A DNA stretch of 64,000 bases. It comes from Gaetbulibacter sp. 4G1 (GTDB lineage Bacteria; Bacteroidota; Bacteroidia; Flavobacteriales; Flavobacteriaceae). Location of the stretch: assembly GCF_002741945.1 (NCBI RefSeq), contig NZ_MDVN01000024.1, positions 496,001 to 560,000 on the forward strand, in the 5' to 3' direction. The position numbers and the translations under genes were made by a program. Below, piece by piece: positions 37,598-45,921 of this stretch. Position 1 is the stretch's first letter. The number at the start of each line of letters is the position of its first letter. The notes beneath the pieces were generated by a model. The model ran no database searches. It was not told the origin of the DNA and saw only the letters and a list, made by a program, of their open reading frames with translations.

Positions 37598-38620
37598 ATG
37601 TCTTCACAAAATATTTACATACTAGGAATTGAGTCTTCATGCGATGATACAGCCGCTTCTATAATACACAACGGGAAAATTTTAAGCAATGTTGTTGCAA
37701 ATCAAAAAATACACGAAGAGTATGGTGGAGTTGTCCCAGAATTAGCATCAAGGGCACACCAACAAAATATAGTCCCTGTAGTACATCAAGCCTTAAAAAA
37801 AGCAAATATAAATAAGGAACAACTTAATGCCATTGCTTTTACACGTGGCCCTGGCTTAATGGGTTCTTTATTAGTAGGCACTTCGTTTGCGAAATCTTTA
37901 GCATACGGATTAAATATTCCACTTATAGATGTTAACCATATGCAGGCGCATATTTTAGCTCATTTTATAGATGAAGACGGCTTTGACAAACCACCGTTCC
38001 CTTTTTTAGCAATGACTATTTCTGGTGGACATACACAAATTGTCAAAGTTGATAACTATTTTAATATGACTGTTATTGGTGAAACCATTGATGATGCCGT
38101 TGGTGAAGCTTTTGATAAAAGTGGAAAAATTCTTGGTTTGGGTTATCCCGCAGGACCAGAAATTGATAAACGTGCGCAATTAGGAAACCCAAAAGCATAC
38201 CAATTTACCAAACCAAAAGTTGATGGTTTAAACTTTAGTTTTTCGGGTTTAAAAACAGCTATTTTGTATTTTATTCAACGTGAAGTAAAAGCTAATCCTA
38301 ATTTTATTGTCGAAAACTTAAATGATATTTGTGCTTCAATTCAATATACAATTATTGGTATTTTGATTAACAAATTAAAACTAGCTACAAAACAAACTGG
38401 TATAAAACACATTGCTATTGGTGGTGGTGTTTCGGCAAATTCAGGAATAAGAAAGGCTTTAAAAGATGGTGAACAAAAATTTGGGTGGACTACTTACGTA
38501 CCAAAATTTGAATTCACAACCGATAATGCAGCTATGATTGCTATAGTTGGCTATTTAAAGTATTTAGAAGGTAATTTTGCAGAACAAAGTGTAATGGCTT
38601 CAGCTAGGTTGAAGATTTAA
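37598..38620 (+). CDS. tsaD: tRNA N6-adenosine threonylcarbamoyltransferase
   Basis: 340 residues, standard for TsaD/Gcp. Motifs: ILGIESSCDDTAASI, VVPELASRAHQQNI, the metal-binding HMQAHILAH, ISGGHTQIV, and C-terminal GGGVSANSGIR and FTTDNAAMIA. Transfers threonylcarbamoyl to A37 of ANN-decoding tRNAs together with TsaB, TsaE and TsaC, none of which is in the window. First gene of a plus-strand operon; the next gene begins 2 bases after its stop. Confidence 0.97.
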   Translation: MSSQNIYILGIESSCDDTAASIIHNGKILSNVVANQKIHEEYGGVVPELASRAHQQNIVPVVHQALKKANINKEQLNAIAFTRGPGLMGSLLVGTSFAKSLAYGLNIPLIDVNHMQAHILAHFIDEDGFDKPPFPFLAMTISGGHTQIVKVDNYFNMTVIGETIDDAVGEAFDKSGKILGLGYPAGPEIDKRAQLGNPKAYQFTKPKVDGLNFSFSGLKTAILYFIQREVKANPNFIVENLNDICASIQYTIIGILINKLKLATKQTGIKHIAIGGGVSANSGIRKALKDGEQKFGWTTYVPKFEFTTDNAAMIAIVGYLKYLEGNFAEQSVMASARLKI

Positions 38621-38622
38621 GA

Positions 38623-39096
38623 ATGAAAATAGAAAAAACTCATATATACTTTTGGGTATCCTCCGTATTTATATTTGTACTTGGCTTTTCTTATTATAAT
38701 TCAGTAGAAACCGAAGTTATCAGTTTCAACATACATGATACTTACTACATAATTGAAATACCACTTATAACTAACTTTGTCTCAATTATACTTTTTATTA
38801 CTGGGTTAGTTTATTGGTTCTTTATTAAATTGAATATTAGACTTTTTAAATTATTCATTATTATACATTTCATTCTGAGTATTGGGATTTTTCTAGCTTT
38901 CCTAATCGGTTTATCATACTTTAAAATGTCATTTTTAGCTCAAAACAATAAAAACTTTCATTTATTTGATGATAGCTTAAATCAGGATTTATTTAACAGT
39001 GTTCTTTTCTTTATCTTCTTTTTGATTCAAATAGTTTTTGTAATTAATTTGGTTATATCAGTTTTGAGACATTTTTTCAAACCAATTAAGCAATAA
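38623..39096 (+). CDS. Four-helix membrane protein, unknown function
   Basis: 157 residues with four hydrophobic segments (about 8-25, 47-67, 78-100, 125-150). The stretch FNIHDTYYIIEIPL between TM1 and TM2 resembles a short motif found in haem-copper oxidase subunit I and in small flavobacterial membrane proteins, but no haem-ligand set is present, so I do not call it an oxidase subunit. It starts 2 bases after tsaD and is clearly in its operon. Confidence 0.6.
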   Translation: MKIEKTHIYFWVSSVFIFVLGFSYYNSVETEVISFNIHDTYYIIEIPLITNFVSIILFITGLVYWFFIKLNIRLFKLFIIIHFILSIGIFLAFLIGLSYFKMSFLAQNNKNFHLFDDSLNQDLFNSVLFFIFFLIQIVFVINLVISVLRHFFKPIKQ

Positions 39097-39133
39097 TTAA
39101 CTCTGATTCTGAAATCATTCTTATATTCGTTCC

Positions 39134-39838
39134 ATGCAACTCTTTTACAATTCAGACATATCAGAAATCACCACACAATTTACTTTTAGCAAAGAAGAAA
39201 GTAAACATATTGTAAAAGTATTACGCAAAAATATTGGAGATACTTTGCATATTACAAACGGAAAAGGTTGGTTGTTTACTGCAGAAATTACGATACCAAA
39301 TATTAACAAATGCATTGCTACGGTTGTTACTAAAACCCAACAAACAAGAAGAAATTACAATTTGCATCTTGCAGTAGCACCAACAAAAATGAATGATCGA
39401 TACGAATGGTTTTTAGAAAAGGCAACCGAAATTGGTATCGATAGCATCACGCCAATTATCTGTGACCATAGCGAACGAAAAGTTATAAAAGCAGAACGTT
39501 ACGAAAAGATTTTACAATCGGCTATGAAACAATCTTTAAACAGCCATTTACCAAAACTAAATGAAGCTATATCTTTTAAAACTTTTATAAAGCAAGATTT
39601 TACAGGTGATTTATTTATTGCGCATTGTGAAGAAACCGATAGGAAATCTTTAAAGCAAGAATTAAACCCAAATCAAAACGTTACTATTTTAATTGGACCT
39701 GAAGGTGATTTTTCTGTTAAAGAAATAGAAATGGCGTTGTCTAATAATTTTATTCCTGTAACTTTGGGTGAAACCAGATTACGTACTGAAACTGCGGCAA
39801 TAGTTGCATGCCACTCAGTCGCTTTTATAAACGAGTAA
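39134..39838 (+). CDS. rsmE: 16S rRNA (uracil1498-N3)-methyltransferase
   Basis: 234 residues. PUA-like N-terminus (EESKHIVKVLRKNIGDTLHI) then a SPOUT knot domain with the SAM loop IGPEGDFSVKEIEMA and LGETRLRTETAA. It methylates U1498 of 16S rRNA in the assembled 30S subunit. Its stop is 1 base before the start of the DUF4159 gene, so the two are tightly coupled. Confidence 0.93.
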   Translation: MQLFYNSDISEITTQFTFSKEESKHIVKVLRKNIGDTLHITNGKGWLFTAEITIPNINKCIATVVTKTQQTRRNYNLHLAVAPTKMNDRYEWFLEKATEIGIDSITPIICDHSERKVIKAERYEKILQSAMKQSLNSHLPKLNEAISFKTFIKQDFTGDLFIAHCEETDRKSLKQELNPNQNVTILIGPEGDFSVKEIEMALSNNFIPVTLGETRLRTETAAIVACHSVAFINE

Positions 39839-39839
39839 T

Positions 39840-40481
39840 ATGAAGCTAATTTTTTCTCTTTTATTTTTTCTCTTTTCATTCTTCTCTTTCAGTCAAGATT
39901 TAGCTATTTTAAAGTATAAAGGTGGCGGCGATTGGTATGGCAATCCTACTGCTTTACCTAATCTTATTGCGTTTTGTAATAACAATATAAATACTAAAAT
40001 AAACTCTAAACCTCAAACAGTTGAAGTTGGTAGTACTGATATTTTTCAATATCCGTTTTTGTACATGACGGGGCATGGCAATGTATTTTTTAGTGAAACT
40101 GATGCCGAAAATCTTCGTAATTACTTAATTTCTGGTGGTTTTTTACATATTGATGATAATTATGGTATGCAACCATATATTACAAAAGAATTAAAAAAGG
40201 TATTTCCAAACCAAGAATTAATAGAGTTACCTGCAAATCATAACATATTCAATAACGTCTATAAATTTCAAAAAGGCTTGCCAAAAATACATGAACATGA
40301 TGGCAAACGACCACAAGCATTTGGAATCTTCAACAATGACAGATTGGTTTTATTGTTTACTTACGAAAGTGATTTAGGTGATGGATGGGAAGACGCAGAA
40401 GTACATAACGATCCGGCAGATGTTAGAGAAAAAGCTTTGAAAATGGGTGCAAATATTGTTAAATATGCTTTTGAAAATTAA
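39840..40481 (+). CDS. DUF4159 secreted protein
   Basis: 213 residues with a clear signal peptide (LIFSLLFFLFSFFSFSQ). The domain DUF4159 is recognised by LKYKGGGDWYGNP, FLYMTGHGNVFFS, GGFLHIDDNYG and the C-terminal DGWEDAEVHNDP. The fold resembles glutamine-amidotransferase-like domains, but the catalytic triad is not obvious and the role is unknown. In this operon it sits between two RNA-methyltransferase genes, an order I recall from other flavobacteria. Confidence 0.85.
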   Translation: MKLIFSLLFFLFSFFSFSQDLAILKYKGGGDWYGNPTALPNLIAFCNNNINTKINSKPQTVEVGSTDIFQYPFLYMTGHGNVFFSETDAENLRNYLISGGFLHIDDNYGMQPYITKELKKVFPNQELIELPANHNIFNNVYKFQKGLPKIHEHDGKRPQAFGIFNNDRLVLLFTYESDLGDGWEDAEVHNDPADVREKALKMGANIVKYAFEN

Positions 40482-40495
40482 ATTGCCACTAATTC

Positions 40496-41029
40496 ATGGC
40501 AAAACAACTAAACAAATCAACATTTAAATTGCAACTCACTCACTACAATACCAACTTTAAAAAACAAACATTCCCAATAACTTTGGTTTGCGACCATGTT
40601 ACCAGTGCTCCAAACATTGGAAGTTTATTTAGAATCGCTGATGCCTTTGGTATTGAAAAACTTATACTGTGTGGAGAGCATATTCCATTTGGACGAAAAA
40701 TGACTAAAACCTCAAGAGCTACAGAAAAAGTGGTTCGTTACGAGGTTGTAAAATCAGCTTCAAAAACTGTAGAAAACCTAAAAAATGAGAACTATCAAAT
40801 CATAGCATTAGAAATTACAGATGCTAGTAGAGCTATCCATTCTTTTAATTTCTCAAAAGAAAAACCAATCGCTTTAATTATTGGTGATGAAAATTTTGGA
40901 GTTTCAGAAGATATTCTGAAAATTTCAGATGCCATTATTCATATAGATATGTTTGGGCAAAATAGTAGTATGAATGTAGTACAAGCTACAAACATAGCTT
41001 TATACGAAATGACCAAACAGCTTTTATAA
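40496..41029 (+). CDS. TrmH-family RNA 2'-O-methyltransferase
   Basis: 177 residues, a short SPOUT enzyme without an extra N-terminal domain. The three knot motifs are visible: APNIGSLFRIADAFGI, ALIIGDENFGVSEDIL and MFGQNSSMNVVQATNIAL. It should methylate a ribose 2'-OH in tRNA or rRNA; the target base cannot be told from sequence. It lies 14 bases after the DUF4159 gene. Confidence 0.9.
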   Translation: MAKQLNKSTFKLQLTHYNTNFKKQTFPITLVCDHVTSAPNIGSLFRIADAFGIEKLILCGEHIPFGRKMTKTSRATEKVVRYEVVKSASKTVENLKNENYQIIALEITDASRAIHSFNFSKEKPIALIIGDENFGVSEDILKISDAIIHIDMFGQNSSMNVVQATNIALYEMTKQLL

Positions 41030-41068
41030 TTTATTACTTTCTTCGGTAAATAATATTATATTTACTAC

Positions 41069-42157
41069 ATGAATTCCAACATCATATCAAACGGTATTTT
41101 AAAGGCTTTAGGTATTATTCTAGGCATAGCCTTAGTATTATTTTTTCTTTATAAAATACAATCAGTTATAGTATACATTGCTATAGCAGCAGTTATATCA
41201 TTAATTGGGAGGCCCATTGTTTTATTTTTGCAACGCCGATTAAAATTTAAAAATACTATTGCAGTAATTGTAACAATGGTCGTTCTTTTAGCTCTTTTTA
41301 TAGGTTTAGTAAGTCTCTTTATTCCTTTAGTAGTAGAACAAGGACATAATCTGTCCTTATTAAATATTGATGAATTACAAAGTAATGTTGAAGATTTATA
41401 CAGGGAAATAATTTCATATTTTGATTTAAATAAAATTGATATTGAACAGTCTATTAAAGATTCTAACCTTCTCACTAAAATAGACTATTCACTAATTCCA
41501 AATTTTTTAAATTCTGTGGTTAGCGGATTAGGTAGTTTTAGTATTGGATTATTTTCGGTATTGTTTATATCCTTTTTTTTCTTAAAAGACAGCAAATTAT
41601 TTGAAAATGGCATTTTAACTTTCATTCCAGACAATAAAGAATCTCGCTGGAAAGATTCTTCAACAAAAATTAAAGATTTACTTTCAAGATACTTTGTAGG
41701 TCTTATTTTTCAAATACTTATACTATTCATAATTTATACAATAGGGCTACTTATTATAGGTGTAGAAAATGCTATAGTTATAGCATTTTTATGTGCTTTA
41801 CTTAACCTAATCCCTTATGTTGGACCATTGGTTGGAGCATTTCTAATGCTTACACTCACCATGACAAGTAATCTTGGGCAAAGCTTTAGTGAGGTAATTT
41901 TACCTAAAACCTTTTGGGTATTTATAGTATTTATGATTGGACAGTTGGTTGATAATTTTGGAAGTCAGCCTATAATTTTTTCGAAAAGTGTAAAATCTCA
42001 CCCTTTAGAGATTTTCTTAATCATTCTAATTACTGGTATTTTGTTTGGTGTTATTGGTTTAATAATTGCGGTTCCTGCTTATACTGCTATAAAAGTAATT
42101 TTAAAGGAATTTTTATCCGAAAACAAAATTGTAAAAAAACTTACCAAAGATCTATAA
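41069..42157 (+). CDS. AI-2E family transporter (PerM/YdiK-like)
   Basis: 362 residues with seven to eight membrane helices: two at the N-terminus, then a soluble region around 85-150, and five further on. Family marks are LLNLIPYVGPLVGAF near 250 and DNFGSQPIIFSKSVKSHPLEIF near 300. Members are named after autoinducer-2 export but several are Na+/H+ antiporters or permeases of unknown cargo, so the name should not be taken as function. Operon member, 6 bases before the next start. Confidence 0.88.
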   Translation: MNSNIISNGILKALGIILGIALVLFFLYKIQSVIVYIAIAAVISLIGRPIVLFLQRRLKFKNTIAVIVTMVVLLALFIGLVSLFIPLVVEQGHNLSLLNIDELQSNVEDLYREIISYFDLNKIDIEQSIKDSNLLTKIDYSLIPNFLNSVVSGLGSFSIGLFSVLFISFFFLKDSKLFENGILTFIPDNKESRWKDSSTKIKDLLSRYFVGLIFQILILFIIYTIGLLIIGVENAIVIAFLCALLNLIPYVGPLVGAFLMLTLTMTSNLGQSFSEVILPKTFWVFIVFMIGQLVDNFGSQPIIFSKSVKSHPLEIFLIILITGILFGVIGLIIAVPAYTAIKVILKEFLSENKIVKKLTKDL

Positions 42158-42163
42158 CTACTA

Positions 42164-43345
42164 TTGAATCATTCTATTTTAAATATTGAAATTCAAGAGT
42201 TTATAAACAAAAGCTTGAATGTTGATATTTCAAAATTACTACTAAAAGGTATCCATTTTCAAGGCGTGGAAACCAAAGAAGTTATCGAACAAATTGAAGC
42301 CAAAAAGCGTTGTAAAAAAAAATTAGCAACATGGTTTAGCTCGGAAAATATATACTATCCCAATAAATTAAACATTGAGCAAACATCTTCTGAAGTTACT
42401 GCAAAATACAAATCAAGCTTGGTTAATGGCGAATCTATTATAGATTTAACTGGAGGTTTCGGGGTGGATTGTTACTACTTTTCAAAACACTTTAAAACTG
42501 TAGAGCATTGTGAAATTAATGAAAAACTTTCAAATATTGTTAGCTATAATTACAAACAGCTCAATATTAAAAATATAAGCACGCATAATATCGATGGTAT
42601 TGAATATTTAAAAAACAATAAAAAATCATACGATTGGATATATATTGACCCTTCTAGGCGACATGATAGTAAAGGCAAGGTCTTTTTTTTAAATGATTGT
42701 TTGCCTAACATTCCAGAATATTCAGATTTACTTTTTAAGCATTCAAAAAATATTTTAATTAAAACTTCTCCTCTACTCGATTTATCAGTTGGCATTAACG
42801 AGTTAAAACATGTGAAAACCATTTATGTAGTAGCTGTAAATAATGAAGTAAAAGAATTACTTTGGGTTTTGGAGCGAGATTTTTGTGGGGAGATTAATAT
42901 TGAAACTGTTAACATTAAAAATGAATTAAAAGATTTTTTTCAATTTTCTTTAGAAAAAGAAAAAGCTTCAACATCTAAATACAGTCTACCATTAACCTAT
43001 TTATACGAGCCAAATAGTGCTATTTTAAAAGGCGGAGGGTTTCATTCAATTTCAAAACAATTAAATGTTTTTAAACTTCACCAAAATTCTCATTTGTATA
43101 CTAGCAAATTGCTTTTAGATTTTCCTGGAAGGTGCTTCAAAATTGAAAGTATATTACCTTTCAATAAAAAAGCATTAAAAAGAGAAGCCATTAAAAAGGC
43201 AAATATTACAACACGAAATTTTCCAGATACTGTTCAGCAAATCAGAAAAAAATTCAATATTAAAGATGGTGGAAATATTTACTTATTTTTTACTACAGAT
43301 ATTAGTAATCAAAAAATTGTAATTATTTGTATTAAAACAGATTAA
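42164..43345 (+). CDS. Class I SAM-dependent methyltransferase with THUMP-like C-terminus
   Basis: 393 residues from a TTG start. The SAM-binding site is DLTGGFGVDCYYFSK near 95 and the catalytic-type motif is YIDPSRRHDSKGK near 168, as in bacterial RNA methyltransferase-like proteins of this group (Trmt/RsmD-like DPxR). The C-terminal ~95 residues (FPGRCFKIESILPFNKKALK) resemble a small THUMP-like domain. Substrate unknown, probably RNA given the operon. It ends the tsaD operon, convergent with the repeat-protein gene 16 bases away. Confidence 0.82.
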   Translation: MNHSILNIEIQEFINKSLNVDISKLLLKGIHFQGVETKEVIEQIEAKKRCKKKLATWFSSENIYYPNKLNIEQTSSEVTAKYKSSLVNGESIIDLTGGFGVDCYYFSKHFKTVEHCEINEKLSNIVSYNYKQLNIKNISTHNIDGIEYLKNNKKSYDWIYIDPSRRHDSKGKVFFLNDCLPNIPEYSDLLFKHSKNILIKTSPLLDLSVGINELKHVKTIYVVAVNNEVKELLWVLERDFCGEINIETVNIKNELKDFFQFSLEKEKASTSKYSLPLTYLYEPNSAILKGGGFHSISKQLNVFKLHQNSHLYTSKLLLDFPGRCFKIESILPFNKKALKREAIKKANITTRNFPDTVQQIRKKFNIKDGGNIYLFFTTDISNQKIVIICIKTD

Positions 43346-43361
43346 AAAATTAAAACACAAT

Positions 43362-45467
43362 TTATTCTATACATTTAAGCTTATCTATAAAAAAGTTTTT
43401 ATAATCTATATCTGAAATGTTTTTCGTCCTTTTTGTACCCTTAAATAATATAGATTTAATTGGGGATTCTTTCAGCTTTTGAATATGAGAACTAGATATT
43501 CTGCCTTTAAAGTTGAAGTTATCGCAATCAATATTCCATGAATGGTATAACACTAATGTTTGGTTATTTTCAAGCGTGATTTTTACTGAAGACCTATTAC
43601 TTGGCAAATAACTAGCACAGCCTAAGTTTTCTGATAAAGTAAAAAAAACACTTATAGTTTTTCCCTGTCTATACAATTCTGCAGTAACATTATTATTTAT
43701 TTTATAAAGTTCTGTTCTAATTAATTTTTCTTTATAAAATTCATCATATTCATTGATTAGATATTTACAATTGTTGTCAAGTTTCTCTTTATTAGCATTT
43801 TGCTTCTCTAATTCTTTAGCTTTAGTGATGGAATCTCGCTGTCTTCTAGCTTTCTCTTCTGCTTGTTTTCGTAATAACTCTTGCACAACTATACGTTGCC
43901 TTTCTAGCTCTTTAGCTTGAGCGATGGAATCTCGTTGTCTTTTAGCTTTCTCCTCTGCTTGTTTTCGTAATAACTCTTGTGCTGCTATACGTTGTCTTTC
44001 CAGCTCTTTAACTTGAGCTATAGAATCTCGCTGTCTTTTAGCTTTCTCTTCTGCTTGTTTTCGTAATAACTCTTGTACTGCTATACGTTGTTTTTCTAGC
44101 TCTTTAACTTGAGCGATGGAATCTCGTTGTCTTTTAGCTTTCTCCTCTGCTTGTTTTCGTAATAACTCTTGTGCTGCTATACGTTGTCTTTCCAGCTCTT
44201 TAACTTGAGCTATAGAATCTCGCTGTCTTTTAGCTTTCTCTTCTGCTTGTTTTCGTAATAACTGTTGTGCTGCTATACGTTGTCTTTCCAGCTCTTTAAC
44301 TTGAGCTATAGAATCTCGCTGTCTTTTAGCTTTCTCTTCTGCTTGTTTTCGTAATAACTCTTGTGCTGCTATACGTTGTTTTTCTAGCTCTTTAACTTGA
44401 GCGATGGAATCTTGCTGTCTTTTAGCTTTCTCCTCTGCTTGTTTTCGTAATAACTCTTGCGCTGCTATACGTTGTCTTTCCAGCTCTTTAACTTGAGCGA
44501 TGGAATCTTGTTGTCTTTTAGCTTTCTCTTCTGCTTGTTTTCGTAATAACTCTTGCACAACTATACGTTGCCTTTCTAGCTCTTTAACTTGAGCGATGGA
44601 ATCTTGTTGTCTTTTAGCTTTCTCCTCTGCTTGTTTTCGTAATAACTCTTGTGCTGCTATACGTTGTTTTTCTAGTTCTTTAACTTGAGCGATGGAATCT
44701 CGTTGTCTTTTAGCTTTCTCCTCTGCTTGTTTTCGTAATAACTCTTGTGCTGCTATACGTTGCCTTTCCAGCTCTTTAACTTGAGCGATGGAATCTTGTT
44801 GTCTTTTAGCTTTCTCCTCTGCTTGTTTTCGTAATAACTCTTGTGCTGCTATACGTTGTCTTTCTAGTTCTTTAACTTGAGCGATGGAATCTTGTTGTCT
44901 TTTAGCTTTCTCCTCTGCTTGTTTTCGTAATAACTCTTGCGCTGCTATACGTTGCCTTTCTAGTTCTTTAACTTGAGCGATGGAATCTTGTTGTCTTTTA
45001 GCTTTCTCCTCTGCTTGTTTTCGTAATAACTCTTGTGCTGCTATACGTTGTCTTTCTAGTTCTTTAGCCTTAGCAATTGAGTCCTTCTTTCTTTTTTCTC
45101 TTTCAGCTGGACTATTTCTTACTATCTCTTGTATCCTTTTTTTTCTATTTTCTCTTTCTTCAATTACTTTAAGCCTTTCTTTTTCTTGAAAGTCATAATA
45201 TAAATCCATCATCTCTTCATTAATAAATAAAAAATCTGAATTTAAAAACCCAACCCATTCCTTATATTGTACTTTATAATTATCTCTTCCTACATAATCA
45301 ACTACAATACATTTCTCATTTTTTTTGAATAAAGTTAAGGTCTTAGGAGACGTGGTTAAACTATCATATAATGCACCGTCTTCACTAAATCTTGTAGAAA
45401 TAGAAACATCTTGAGAGAAAATGTAATTTGATATTACAAAGCAAATAAATAGGAGATTTTTTTTCAT
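43362..45467 (-). CDS. Secreted SH3-like protein with 13 tandem 32-residue coiled repeats
   Basis: 701 residues. The signal peptide is NLLFICFVISNYIFSQ. Residues ~40-85 (KKNEKCIVVDYVGRDNYKVQY) look like a bacterial SH3 domain. Residues 126-541 are thirteen head-to-tail copies of a 32-residue unit built on RQxDSIAQVKELERQRIAAQ + ELLRKQAEEKAK, a highly charged helical pattern expected to be a coiled coil or single alpha-helix; a 14th partial copy ends at ~556. The last ~140 residues (six strands or so, with Cys) are a separate unknown domain. It seems to be a periplasmic spacer holding two domains apart. The exact repeat number is likely to vary among strains. Confidence 0.75.
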   Translation of the reverse strand: MKKNLLFICFVISNYIFSQDVSISTRFSEDGALYDSLTTSPKTLTLFKKNEKCIVVDYVGRDNYKVQYKEWVGFLNSDFLFINEEMMDLYYDFQEKERLKVIEERENRKKRIQEIVRNSPAEREKRKKDSIAKAKELERQRIAAQELLRKQAEEKAKRQQDSIAQVKELERQRIAAQELLRKQAEEKAKRQQDSIAQVKELERQRIAAQELLRKQAEEKAKRQQDSIAQVKELERQRIAAQELLRKQAEEKAKRQRDSIAQVKELEKQRIAAQELLRKQAEEKAKRQQDSIAQVKELERQRIVVQELLRKQAEEKAKRQQDSIAQVKELERQRIAAQELLRKQAEEKAKRQQDSIAQVKELEKQRIAAQELLRKQAEEKAKRQRDSIAQVKELERQRIAAQQLLRKQAEEKAKRQRDSIAQVKELERQRIAAQELLRKQAEEKAKRQRDSIAQVKELEKQRIAVQELLRKQAEEKAKRQRDSIAQVKELERQRIAAQELLRKQAEEKAKRQRDSIAQAKELERQRIVVQELLRKQAEEKARRQRDSITKAKELEKQNANKEKLDNNCKYLINEYDEFYKEKLIRTELYKINNNVTAELYRQGKTISVFFTLSENLGCASYLPSNRSSVKITLENNQTLVLYHSWNIDCDNFNFKGRISSSHIQKLKESPIKSILFKGTKRTKNISDIDYKNFFIDKLKCIE
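43845..45092 (-). repeat. 13 x 96-bp in-frame tandem repeat
   Basis: Thirteen contiguous 96-base units (1248 bp) inside the coding region. Units are not identical: QQ/QR, ER/EK and a rare IVVQ variant (copies 6 and 13, 672 bp apart) occur. The near-identical DNA around the two IVVQ copies suggests block duplication or gene conversion rather than independent point changes. Confidence 0.95.
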
Positions 45468-45544
45468 ATAATCTATTTGCTAAACTAATAAATATTATAA
45501 TTAATTAACTAAGGAATTTTATAATTCCAAAAAGTTTAAAAACA

Positions 45545-45575
45545 AAAAAGCTTCACTTTGCAAGTGAAGCTTTTT
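45545..45575. terminator. Strong bidirectional hairpin terminator
   Basis: AAAAAGCTTCACTT (45545-45558) and AAGTGAAGCTTTTT (45562-45575) form a perfect 14-bp stem around a TGC loop. With A and T tails on both sides it can act in both directions. It borders the tRNA remnant and most likely was the terminator of that tRNA gene. Confidence 0.9.
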
Positions 45576-45576
45576 G

Positions 45577-45600
45577 TGAGCCCTGAAGGATTCGAACTAT
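45577..45600 (-). pseudogene. 3'-terminal tRNA remnant (T-loop to acceptor end)
   Basis: Read on the minus strand the sequence is a G, the T-loop TTCGAAT, the 3' T-stem CCTTC, the acceptor 3' strand AGGGCTC and a discriminator A, that is tRNA positions ~53-73. The 5' T-stem that should read GAAGG is instead replaced by unrelated AT-rich DNA, and no D-arm, anticodon arm or 5' acceptor strand is present up to 45700. So this is a broken tRNA 3' end of ~21 nt, the form left at one end of an element integrated into a tRNA gene. The parent tRNA cannot be named for certain. Confidence 0.65.
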
Positions 45601-45868
45601 TTTCTTAATCTCGCTTATATATTGACTTATAATTCTTTTCAAAAGAATTGGTGAAATAATAGCGAAATATCATTTTTTCATTACCAATTCAAATATAATA
45701 TTTTTGAGTATTAATTTAGATTCAATATGATAAATTTTAACTATAAAAAAAGCTTAACTTAAAATCCAAAATATGCAACAGCATATAAATGAATATAGAA
45801 ATATTAAAAATAGCTCAAGCCTATATTTGTATACTACTTTTCGCATAATTAAAATTCCTATTAAACAA
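45601..45868. other. Non-coding AT-rich spacer with a perfect palindrome
   Basis: This is the main part of the only gene-free stretch over 300 bases (45468-45921). It holds AATTCTTTT-C-AAAAGAATT at 45631-45649, a perfect 9-bp dyad around one base, about 35 bases from the tRNA remnant. I see no ORF with coding character and no full RNA gene in it. The dyad could be an integrase core/arm site or a small hairpin. Confidence 0.4.
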
Positions 45869-45895
45869 AAGAGGTTTTCAAAATGAATACCTCTT
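45869..45895 (-). terminator. Terminator after the T9SS discoidin gene
   Basis: AAGAGGT (45869-45875) pairs with ACCTCTT (45889-45895) around a 13-base loop. On the minus strand it follows the stop of the discoidin protein by 26 bases and leads into TTGTTTAA, so it is the likely end of the locus transcript. Confidence 0.6.
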
Positions 45896-45921
45896 CTATC
45901 TATCTAATATAATTTGAACTT

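Noticed and set aside
43845..45092. Possible CRISPR array because of regular repeats
   Set aside because: The 96-bp units are contiguous, without unique spacers, and keep one long reading frame; they are protein-coding tandem repeats.
45577..45600. Complete tRNA gene at the GGATTCGAAC motif
   Set aside because: No anticodon arm, D-arm or 5' acceptor strand can be found in the adjoining 100 bases, so only a remnant is called.
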